Source: Fragilaria crotonensis
Taxonomy: Eukaryota; Bacillariophyta; Fragilariophyceae; Fragilariales; Fragilariaceae
Assembly (NCBI GenBank): GCA_022925895.1
Contig: JAKSYS010000170.1
Span: 34,671 to 98,670 of the forward strand
Direction: 5' to 3'
Length of the DNA: 64,000 nt
Position 1 is the stretch's first letter. The number at the start of each line of letters is the position of its first letter. Below are positions 20,593 through 30,355 of this stretch, piece by piece. The position numbers and the translations under genes were made by a program. The notes beneath the pieces are model-generated. The model saw nothing but the letters and a program-made list of their open reading frames with translations. It did no database searches and had not been told where the DNA came from.

Positions 20593-21227
20593 GATTATTG
20601 CACTGCCTTCACGTCAATAGCAGCTCCTTCGATCCCTGATTCACTTATAATTCTCTTGTATAATTTGCAGTGTTCTATCCCGCCGGTATCAACTGGATCT
20701 CTCGAACTCCTTCAAAACGGAACAGAAGTACGGCCACGGGAGGTCTGATCGCGGTATCTTCTCGTAGAACGAACGTGGGAATTAGTAATGCCGCTAAACT
20801 TGCAAGGTTGACCTTCAAAATTAGGAATCAAACAACTCTTCCTCGTTTTGCTGATCCCTCTTTGTTGTCAATGTACTGTTGCGTATTCAATGAATTCACC
20901 TGATAAAGTTCAAGTGCTTTCAACAGAATCGTTCGATGGCTTTACTAACACTTTCAGAAGGTGTTTATGGCCGATTTCGCTGAGAACGACCTGGAGGCAA
21001 AATTATGCTGGTATACAAAGGTGCATATGAATGTATTTTACGATGCGAAGTGCAACCAGAGGCTGTCCCTGTCAAGGAGTCATCGACGGTCTTGCAGACG
21101 GAATTCCGTTGGGAGGAGGTCAAGCGTATCCATATTCCATATGTCGTACTATATGTACATATGTACACACTTAGAACAGTACAAGTACTTTGTACTGTAG
21201 TACTTGTACCAGTACAGTATATGGAGT
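20593..21227. other. gap upstream of DDX6
   Basis: It contains the presumed DDX6 promoter (right of 20592), with GTAC words at 21170-21220 next to the transposon end. No convincing gene. Confidence 0.4.
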
Positions 21228-21247
21228 TGCTAGTGTCTACCCACCCG

Positions 21248-21287
21248 ACGGGATTAATTAACCCCATTTGGGGTTAATTAATCCCGT
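21248..21287. repeat. subterminal hairpin of the piggyBac-like element
   Basis: Arms 21248-21265 and 21270-21287 are perfect complements (ACGGGATTAATTAACCCC and its reverse) with a 4-nt loop ATTT. The core word GGATTAATTAA also occurs twice near the other end, so it is probably the transposase binding site. Confidence 0.75.
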
Positions 21288-21542
21288 TTTTGCCACACTA
21301 GGAAATCGCTCCTGTTATCTTGTACATCCTCCCTCAGACTCCAAACTTGGACATCGTCTCAAGAACAGTATAATGGTGCATGGTTTGAAGTAGCAGTTGG
21401 CCACTGGTTGTTGTCATGGAGTTATTTCAATTTTTCTATAAGAATTTTTTTTCCCTCCCAAATTTTTCACAGTTGCGGGAATTCTTGACCATGACATTGC
21501 GATTGCTCCTCTTCATCGGTTTCTTCACAAATTGATCTGAAA

Positions 21543-23820
21543 ATGAGCAGCAATGATCCTCGGTTCATGGTGGATGCACTGGTGCATGCAAAAGCCGTGC
21601 ATGTCACAAATTCAATTGAGTGCCATCGAAGATACGGGAGCGCAGCGAAGACAAAGCTCGTGAACGGAGTGGTGACAGCAGTCGAGGCCGTCCCATCGGC
21701 CAACAAGAAGCGTGCCGTGACCATGATCACGGCCATTTACACCCTTGGTGGGAGTTGCCGCAAGGTTGCTACCTTGAATTCAAGGTCAGTGAAGGCAGGG
21801 CACGTTGGGTCTGATGCAATAGACGTTAATGGATTCGTGACTGAAATCGGGATTCAAAACTCATCGACAGCAACAACAACAAATGCCACCTCCTCGATCG
21901 CTGTGGTCAACAATCCCTCTCAAATGCCTTTGGAACCGATTGAGAACAACACTGTTGATGAGATTGCACGAGATGAAATGCCTGTGGATGCTCCAGGTGA
22001 AGAACTTGTTGCAGATGTGGCCCAAAACAATATTGCGGCGGCTGCAACTGAAACTGATGCGAATGTCCAAAGTGTTGAGTGGGTAAGGGCATCAATTGAT
22101 GATCCTCCATTGAATGGTATGGTCCCAAAACGAATGTGGAGCGTTCGTAACTCGGTTGGTGAGGCATTCACGCCTGGTGTCAACGTTCGTCTTACACAAG
22201 ATGTTTCACCTCTCGAATTTTTTCCTTTGATGTTTCCTCCAAAACAATTGACTGATATGGTGCGCTGGACCAATCTTCAACTTCTCAGATCGTCTCTGAA
22301 ACTGACCGATGCCAGTGAGCTGTTAAAGTTCTTTGGAGTACTCATTCTGACAACAAAGTTTGAGTTTACAACACGAGCATCGTTGTGGAGTACAACGGCA
22401 TGTGCAGTATCGACCAGCTCCTCAATTCGGGATGACCGGCATGTCCAAGCACAGGTTTGAAGAGCTCTTTATTCATACCAGATGGAGTCACCAGCCTGAA
22501 GAACGCATTGATTGTACTTCTGAAGAATATAGGTGGATGCTGGTTGATGATTTTGTGACAAACTTTAATGAGCATTGCCAGAACTTTTTCTATCCGTCCG
22601 AAATGATTTGTGTGGATGAAAGCATGAGCCGATGGTATGGACAGGGAGGCCACTGGATCAACCACGGCCTCCCACAGTATGTTGCACTTGATAGGAAGCC
22701 TGAGAACGGTTGTGAGATTCAGAATGCGGCATGTGGAGTAAGTGGAGTCATGCTGCGACTCAAGCTTGTTAAAGGAGCAAACTTGCCGGGAGTTGAGGAC
22801 AAAGACTTCGCCGACAACAGCAACAGCTTGCTACATGGTACACGGGTGCTGAAGCATCTAGTATCACCGTGGTTTGGTTCACATCGTATTGTGTGTGCTG
22901 ATTCCTATTTTGCATCTGTTGGAGCAGCCAATGAGCTGTTTCGCAACGGCTTGAGATTCATTGGCGTTGTCAAGACTGCAACACGAGGGTTCCCAAAACA
23001 AATCTTGACAAGCGTGGAACTTCAAAACCGCGGAGACTTTTTTGCTCTCAAAGCCAATGCTACAGCCCGTACGCCAGCGCTTGGAGCAATGGTGTGGATG
23101 GATCGGGAGCGCCGATACTTTATATCGACGGCAGGTTCGTTTGAAGCGGGAACGCCGTATCAGCGATCCCGATGGCGACAAGTTGACCAGACACCAAATG
23201 CAGCGCCAGAGCAAGTGGTGTTTACAATACCACAACCAAAGATTGCTGAGATATATTACTCTACATGCGGTTCAATTGACAGGCACAACCGACTTCGACA
23301 GGATGATCTTTGCATCGAGAAAAAGGTTGAAACAAAGGATTGGTCGCGGCGGGTGAATTTATCGATTTTTTCCATGATTGTTGTCGACACGTGGTTGGTG
23401 TTCAATGCCTTAAGGAACACTCCACAATTGGAACTCAATCAAAAGGAGTTCTATTCTGTGCTTTCTGAGGAGTTGATTGACAACTCCTACCTTTCTAGAG
23501 GTCGCCCATCAAGTCAGTCTTGATCCTCACCAAACAATCCATCCTATCAGGAAGCATGTCGCAGAGCATTGGAAAGCGGAGGCCCAAGGTCAGGTGTTCT
23601 TGCTCATCTCACTCCTGTTAAGCGTCTAAGAAAAGTAAAGGTGAGGAAACAAGTTTTAGGTACCAAGGGAGATGCAAGGAGTGCCAGAACAAGACAACAT
23701 GGCAATGCTCCGAGTGCGAGGATAATGAAAAAACCGTCTTTCTTTGTTCCACAAAAAATGGGAAACGATGCTTCGTTGACCACCTGTCTCGCAACCATGC
23801 ACACTTTGATACCTTCTTAG
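21543..23820 (+). CDS. piggyBac-type transposase (DDE_Tnp_1_7), frame breaks
   Basis: This enzyme would cut and paste the surrounding element. The N-terminal ~210 residues are poorly conserved. The DDE_Tnp_1_7 core starts near 22200 (LEFFPLMFPPKQLTDMV, LLKFFGVLILTT). Likely catalytic Asp residues are in MICVDESMSRWYGQGG and IVCADSYFASV, with DRHNRLRQDD further on. A frame change is needed at about 22400. An in-frame TGA at 23521-23523 separates the core from a Cys-rich C-terminus. That part carries CKECQNKTTWQCSEC and further Cys/His, the usual piggyBac zinc finger. It is readable only after another single-base shift near 23630. Either the gene is recently dead or the breaks are assembly errors. 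Confidence 0.75.
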
Positions 23821-24374
23821 ACTAATCCTAATAGTTCAATGTGCTTTCATGAGTGTCAACACTTCCATCTTGACCGTCATGGTCAACACCATTTTGAGTA
23901 GATGGCAGTATTTTTGTACGCACGATCGAAAAAAATGATAGGATTAATTAAGGCAAATGTGTGGATTAATTAAGGCACATGGACCGGGTGGGTAGACACT
24001 AGCAGATGTGTCTGTGTCTGGTCTCAAGGTTTCTCAATTCTCAATCTTCTGCTGCATACTGGAGTACTTAGTACCGGCACCTGGTACAGTGTGAGTTTGT
24101 ACATTAGAATTTAGGGTCAAGGATAACGGAATCTGACTTCGCGCGATGGATTGCACGAAGAAATTTTTGAGGTTTTGAGTTTTGACTGTTGACGCACAAA
24201 CAGCATCGACAACAATCACCTCCGTTGCTCACAAAATGACTCTGTCAAGTGACCTACCCTCGTCTTATAATCCCATCTTCTCTCCGACGCAGTGATCACC
24301 CGCACACCTGCACAGCTCATTCAGGTTAATATTGCCGACGGTCAGCTGCAAAGACCAGCAATAAATCGATCACC

Positions 24375-26191
24375 ATGACGGAGATCCAGTATCACCACAA
24401 TTTCAATGAAGAAGAGCTCGACATGATGCTGTTTCAATGGGACGAAGATGCGGCTCCGATTGTTGAGTATCATTACATGAAGCAGGAGTGGAAAACTCCA
24501 GAAATGGCGATTATAAATGGTCAGAAACCCACAAAGACACTTTCACCTAAAAATCAAAACCTCGAGGTGAAACTCGTGATACTGGCTTTCGAACAGTTGT
24601 GGATCTCAACAAGGAGGCCCCATTCGACGAGGAACCGATCCCGCTGGACTTGAATACGTTGAATGCAGTTCATGTGGTAGAGTTTTATCAACCATGGTGT
24701 GGCCATTGTCGAAACAGCAAGGCTCATTTCGTTGACGTCGCAAGGGAAGTTGCGAGAAGATCGATCGCGATTCCGGTCAAGTTTCATGCTGTGTCCTGTC
24801 AACTGTATCGAGAAATTTGTAGGGCCTATGATATTTCAGGTTTCCCTTTTATTTACGGATGGAGGATAGGAATGGACATTAAAGAAAAGGGAATCGAACT
24901 GAATCCACCCGGGTGGAAGATTACGGCGGAGAGTTTTGCAAACGCCCTTTCTCTGACACTCGCATTGGAGAGGAAGGATTTAAAATCCACTAATTCGACG
25001 ACGCCGGAGAATGCCACCACAATGGCCATCAAGTCGGCGCTGGAGAAACGACAACGATTGGAATATAAGTCCGTGCTGAATGATAGGTTTCACAATGCAG
25101 CGGTCAGTCTAGCCTTCGTGCTCAAGACAGGAGTCTTTGTCAAACGGTCTGACTACATCGAAGACAGCCGAGCGCTCGCCTTAAACGAATTTCTGCAGTT
25201 GCTATACTGGGCGACCCCTCAATCCTGGTCGATTCGGACTGGAATGGTGGATGAAATATTGGGTAGGATGGGGGAGATCCTCGAGAACGGTGGTGGTCGT
25301 ATGTTGTCGGCAATAGTTGACCGACATCAAACGTCATCGCTACGAAAGGGAGATTTATGGGGTGATGTAGAACGGATGAACACAATGGGTGATACTATGG
25401 GATTGGGTGTAGATGTCCCGCACCTTGACAAGGTGGTGGATAGCAGTTTCCGTGAAAACAATCGTTGGACTCAGGCCTGCACACAGAACGAACGAGGCAT
25501 GGGCTTCACATGCGGGCTGTGGGATCTTCTCCACATCATCACAATTGGTACTTCGATCAAGACACATCGAGTGTTCGCCTTTCGTTCCGGATACATTGTG
25601 GAACCCAAGCAGATCGCTGAAGTCATGAAACGTTTTATTTCACATTTTTTCGCCTGTGACGTTTGTCGATGGAATTTTAATGATGTGTACGAACGATGTG
25701 GTCACAACCACTGCAAACGGCTTATTGACACTATGCCCGAGCTTTCAGGCGCATCGCCAGACATACAGACAGAACAAGGTCGAGAGCTCGCTATGTGGTT
25801 CTGGGAAGTTCATAATGCTGTGAATGTACGACTCGTGCGAGAAGCTGCAACACGTGAAAATCGCAAAGCTACAAAACAAGAAAAATTGTCGGCAGTGTTT
25901 CCAACGTTGACTCAGTGCCCTGAGTGCTGGCTCAAGGACGATATGAGTCAACACGATCCCGACGAAGTCTACGACTTTCTGCACCGATGGTATTGGCCTC
26001 AGCTCGAAGAACGGAACAGTAGATTTTCGGCCATACTCCAAAGAAAACTGCGTTATGCGAAGGTTATGACCTCGGCAAAGGAGCACTGGGATTCCTGGTG
26101 GTTCATTATTGGACCCGTTTGCCTGGTGTTGGCCATTTTCCTTCGAAAGTGCTTGGAAAAGAAAGCCAACTCTCGGAGGAAGGATGTATGA
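24375..26191 (+). CDS. QSOX-type sulfhydryl oxidase, copy 1 (CGHC / CDVC)
   Basis: This protein joins a thioredoxin domain to an Erv/ALR flavin domain, the architecture of quiescin sulfhydryl oxidases that make protein disulfides with O2. The thioredoxin part has VVEFYQPWCGHC (CxxC codons 24698-24709). The Erv part has CGLWDLLHIITIG, the redox pair CDVC (25655-25666), FWEVHNAVNVRL (the family's W-x-x-H-N-x-V-N FAD signature) and a distal CPEC. A single C-terminal membrane helix (WWFIIGPVCLVLAIFL) and a basic tail follow. No N-terminal signal peptide is visible from the ATG at 24375, unlike copies 2 and 3. One extra A in the run 24549-24553 is needed to join the first 58 residues; the total is then 605 residues. 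Its stop is 87 bp from that of the convergent phosphatase. Confidence 0.82.
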
Positions 26192-26277
26192 ATGGTCACA
26201 ACAATGCGGGTGCAGACCCGTTAGTGAGGAAGACGATAGAAAGCATGGAAACGTCATAACCATTTGAAACAGCGTTT

Positions 26278-27021
26278 TTAGTCATCATTTTGTACATTAT
26301 AAGAATACAGTCTCTTGAGCCCAAACCATCCCCTGGGAGTTTTAAATTCCTCAGAAGCGGTGCACTGAGATTGGCCAGAAGTGTTGTACTGAATCTGCCA
26401 GACATCACAGTTGCCGAACTTAAAATCAAGACCCAACATAGCCTTGAAGTATTGAGAATGACCCACAATTGCGATACTTGATTCGTCTTGTTCCCCCAAC
26501 CATCGCTCAAACTTGTCGAGCCTTGCCTGGAAGGTTGCAAAGTAACCTGGAACCCATTCCAGAAGCGTCTTTTCCGCCAAGAATTCAAGTTCTAAAACTC
26601 GCTGAACTGGCTCCTTCTGTTTCAGAACTTGGTTTCCCTCGGCCGAACAGCCCAACATACCTTCGGATGTTTGACGCGCTCGCTTCAGTGGGGAGTGCGC
26701 GACGACTTCAATGCTATCGACAAAATTGGCCTCGTTTAACATGATTCCAAGCTGTTCAATCTGTTGTTTCCCCACACTGCTCACTTCCGAATCGACTTGT
26801 GCAGGAACGTTGACGAGCGACACGGCAGCTGAGATGTCGTTGGAAGATGGGAGCGACAAACGGCCAAGACTAGAAAACAAGTTCTTGAGCGAGCCAACGC
26901 GTCGATTTTCTTCTGACTCTGCATGTCGAATCAAATAGATTGTTTTGATTCCTTCGTTCGCCATGGTGATATGCACGATGGCGTAAAGGAGAAGGCAAGC
27001 AAGGGAAATCGCTCCTCTCAT
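26278..27021 (-). CDS. histidine phosphatase / phosphoglycerate mutase-like protein
   Basis: This is a branch-1 histidine phosphatase family protein, substrate unknown. The phosphorylated His is in YLIRHAES near residue 30. A second catalytic set appears in VVAHSPLKRARQTSEGM and in AIVGHSQYFKAML. The chosen ATG at 27021 gives 247 residues and an N-terminal hydrophobic stretch (ISLACLLLYAIVHITMA), either a signal peptide or anchor. The frame continues upstream only to a TTG. It lies between QSOX copies 1 and 2 and points toward copy 1, but no shared pathway follows from that. Confidence 0.8.
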   Translation of the reverse strand: MRGAISLACLLLYAIVHITMANEGIKTIYLIRHAESEENRRVGSLKNLFSSLGRLSLPSSNDISAAVSLVNVPAQVDSEVSSVGKQQIEQLGIMLNEANFVDSIEVVAHSPLKRARQTSEGMLGCSAEGNQVLKQKEPVQRVLELEFLAEKTLLEWVPGYFATFQARLDKFERWLGEQDESSIAIVGHSQYFKAMLGLDFKFGNCDVWQIQYNTSGQSQCTASEEFKTPRGWFGLKRLYSYNVQNDD

Positions 27022-28096
27022 CAATTTTGTTGCGCTGTTCCGGTCACCGTCGTAAACGATACTTTCGCCGACGACCAATGACAAAATGTTCTGTTTTGCT
27101 GCTGTTGCCTTTGTACCAGGGGAGTAGTACAGTAGTACAGTACCAAGGACAGTGCTGGTACTAGTACCTTTTAGTACTCCAGCACTTGTGAAGGCGCTCG
27201 ACCTGAGCCTGCGCCTACTCAGTACTTGTACCGGTGCTGAAAAGTAAAACTACCGGTATCAGTAGTATGTAGTGTCTACTACTAGAGTGTGGGCTCCCTC
27301 CAGCATCTCTCATCTCACTCCACCCTCACCTCTCACTCCAAACTCTTCTATAAATGAGATGCATACACTTGTAGTGAGACAAATGCAAACTGTAAATAAG
27401 GAAGACGTTTGAAATGATGCGTTAGCTTGATATCCACCAGGAGATTCAATTGCTCCGGCGTTGAAGCGGCTCAAGACGAGCTCAGATGGGCTTCCCGATG
27501 ACTAGACCTTCGATGCGGATGCAGCAATTGCTACTGGGAGAAAGTAGGATTATGTGAACATTGCATTGGGATAAACCTACAAACACATGGATAGGAAAGA
27601 GGAAGGTCGCTTCGGCCGTCGTGGGGCTGAGAAGATTTTAATGCATTCGAAAACAGCACTACACTTCACAATACAAAACTCCAGGGTTACAAACAATAAT
27701 GTGATCGTATAATGACCTGCATCCTAAAAACCCCGGACTCCAGAGCAGAGTATAATCCAGCGATTCATAGGTGCACCAGTACACACATGAATGAACGATG
27801 CACTGTGCGTGTGAAAATCATGTGAGACGACGGATTACTCACTCTTTTATTGAAATTGTTGTCAACCTGTAGACTGGCAATTCTGTTACCCTTCGACCTT
27901 GCTCGCCGCTAATGGCGACTTGGGTACATTCCATGGAGCCTCTACCGTAGCCACCAGTTCCCATTTTGTTCTCCTGGCACTGAGTGCTAAAACGAGGCGA
28001 CCAAAAAAATCTTCTACTCGTCAGTGAAATGAGTGATTCCGATCACCCGCTGGGCTCAAATGCGAGGTAAGCGCCAAATCTCCTGGGGAAATGATG
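27022..28096. other. gene-free gap
   Basis: GTAC words crowd 27115-27280 next to the phosphatase start. The remainder (27300-28096) has only short random frames and one TATAAAT word at 27350. I saw no RNA gene that I can name. Confidence 0.4.
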
Positions 28097-29796
28097 CTAT
28101 GTAGAGGTGTCGACCTTCTTGTGGCGGCCAGTGCGATCCCTTTCAACTTTCTTTTGTATACAAGCAACGGCAATCAATACCACAGCGCCGCCAACAAATT
28201 GAAAAGCAAAAAAAGGCAAAAAGGGTTGTGACTTTTCATCATCGTCATCATTGTCACCACGGAGTTTCTCCAGTTTCTTTTGATTGTGACGCTCCAAGTC
28301 TCTGCGATAGCTCGCTGAAACGGAATCTTCAGTCCAATACGTGATACGGAGGTACTTGTATATGACTTCATCATCCCACGATCCATCGCTTAGCCAACAT
28401 GCAGGACAATCGTCCCTTGAGGGCCATTGTGCGGCGATCTCCTCGGCTTTGGAGGCTTTGCGGTTTTCACGTTCAGCCTTTTCGTGCAATAATCGGACTC
28501 GCACATCATTATGAACTTCCCAGAGCCATAATGGGAACTGTTTCCATTCCTCTGGATCGGTCGTGGAACTCCCAAGTCGGTTACAGCGATCGTGTGTGCA
28601 TGCATCAAAGTCCGCAACAAAGTGACGCCGACAAACGTCGCAGGCCAAAAACTCGGTAATGTAGTCGTGCAGAGTATCTGCAGTAGATTCGGCAGTGAAG
28701 ACGGCGTTTTCTGAAAAGCTCATTTTGTTCCATTCCACCATACCAATCGACATGATATGGAACAACTCCCATAGACCACAAGTGTATCCAGCTGGACAAC
28801 CAGGACTCCACCTCTTTGTCGTTGGTCCGTGTTCATTGACGATGGCAACCAATTTAGATTCGTTCTGTATAACCTCTTCAATATGCTTACTGAGAGAATC
28901 GAGTGCATTATGCAGCTTCCACGTTGGTGGCAACGTATTTTCAAGAAGCTCAATCCACTTGGCAAACGCGGCGGCCGACTCATTGGAAAGGGGACCGTTT
29001 GACATGTATATACTATTTCGCATGGCGAATTCAAAGGACAGAAACGCATCATCGAATATCTGTTTCTTGGTCCTCGTATCGTGGACATGTTTCACCGTCT
29101 CATCCACCCTTTCCCGAACTACGGGTATTGCGACATCAGGTTGATCGAGTTCGTCTGGGAGGTCGACACCAAAATATTTAAGCGCTGTGAAACAGTGTGC
29201 TCGCCAAGCTTCGACTTGCGTCCCTGTTCCATTTCTAGCACCGTAGAGTTTTATGAGGGGAAACGCATGCAGGTTTTCGGCCTTGCAAACATCAGGGTTT
29301 GCGGTACAGCTGACTGCGTAGAAGTCGATCTCAACTCCATATCTCTTTGCCATTGCTGTACAATTCCTTGCAAGATTAATGTAGCTTTGTTTGAAGTGTT
29401 GACAATGAGGACACCATGGCTGAATGAAGGGAGTGAGAGTGACTTCCAATGAGAACGCTTCCGAACATGAGAATGACACAGGCCCACGCATTGAGGATTG
29501 AGGCAACATACCGCGTAAAACTCAACGACTCGATTCGTCGTCGACTTGCTGGTCAAAAACACAGGCGGGACGTAATTCTCTTGCGTCGTTTTGACCTCTG
29601 ACGTCTGATATTCGATGACAGGCCAATAATCCGCTGGCGGCATCACACTGTAGAGATACTTTGGACCAAACGCGAATGGACCATATCCAAGGGCGCTGTG
29701 GATGATCAGGAAGGGGACTGCTAGTCCAAATGTAAGAGTCATCAGTACTATGTGGAATCGGTCTAGGCAATCAAGTTCGTTCCTCTTCTTCACCAT
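28097..29796 (-). CDS. QSOX-type sulfhydryl oxidase, copy 2 (CPHC / CDVC)
   Basis: The domain order matches copy 1 and the gene is intact. An N-terminal hydrophobic segment (FHIVLMTLTFGLAVPFLIIHSALG) acts as signal or anchor. The thioredoxin motif PWCPHC is created by splicing: intron 29420-29511 (GTATGT...TTCAG, 92 bp) falls between EFYA and PWCPHC (CxxC codons 29402-29413). The Erv domain shows CGLWELFHIMSIG, the redox pair CDVC (28631-28642), LWEVHNDVRVRL and distal CPAC. A C-terminal membrane helix (FVGGAVVLIAVACI) and basic tail end the protein. Spliced length is 535 residues without any indel. Family members oxidise thiols in the secretory pathway; the single C-terminal helix fits a membrane-bound form. 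Confidence 0.88.
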
Positions 29797-30355
29797 GCCG
29801 AGACCCCAAAGGCAATGAATGGGACGAGCAAATTCAGATTGTTGATTTTACTGATACCGAGTACTACTCCGTACCGCTGTACTGCAGTAGAATCAGGTCG
29901 TATTACGCCGTAGGCGAACCCGCTAGAGCGTGAGACTCGCCGAATCTCGTTCAAAATAGGAACATGGAGAGGGATGGAGATAACAAATTCTTGCGGCGGG
30001 GTCAGCAGACGTCAGACGTCAGATCCCATGAATCCTTCATTATCGTCCCAAGTCTGAAAAAGTGCTTCTACAAGACTACACAAGTACCATAGTATCAGAG
30101 CCGCTCTAGATTGCTCGCCCAGCAACCCTCCAGCCTGGGAAGCAAGAACAGATGAAGTACGATCGGATGCTATCCTTAAGCTGGCCATCCATGCTATCGG
30201 TGTTTTCACCATAATGGAGTTCATAGACTAAAGATGGATGCATGATGGGAAGATTGACATGATTGGTAATTTCTGTGTGCCGAGTTTAGACATGCAGAGC
30301 GCAACATATCGAAAATATTGGCTCGTCCACCAAATACTGCTTCAGATTCGTCTAG
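29797..30355. other. gap between QSOX copies 2 and 3
   Basis: A 70-codon minus-strand frame at 30012-30224 shows no domain and is probably chance. The gap holds the copy-2 promoter (a few GTAC words near 29860-29885) and the copy-3 3' end. Confidence 0.35.

Larger units (their letters stand above)
21228..24004 (+). mobile_element. piggyBac-like DNA transposon, complete ends
   Basis: A perfect 20-bp terminal inverted repeat (TGCTAGTGTCTACCCACCCG) lies at 21228-21247 and, reversed, at 23985-24004. It encloses 2.78 kb with one transposase gene. Just inside the left end is an 18-bp-stem hairpin (21248-21287). The right end carries two direct copies of GGATTAATTAAGG (23941 and 23963 region). The expected piggyBac TTAA target duplication is not found at the outer edges; TTAA occurs only inside, in these subterminal repeats. 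The enclosed gene supports the superfamily call. Confidence 0.8.

Noticed and set aside
30091-30103. GTATCAGAGC word like a tRNA-Met primer site
   Set aside because: No LTR or retroelement coding sequence is next to it, so it is probably chance.
30012-30224. 70-codon minus-strand frame between QSOX copies 2 and 3
   Set aside because: Short, without domain or signal, and no splice link to either neighbour.
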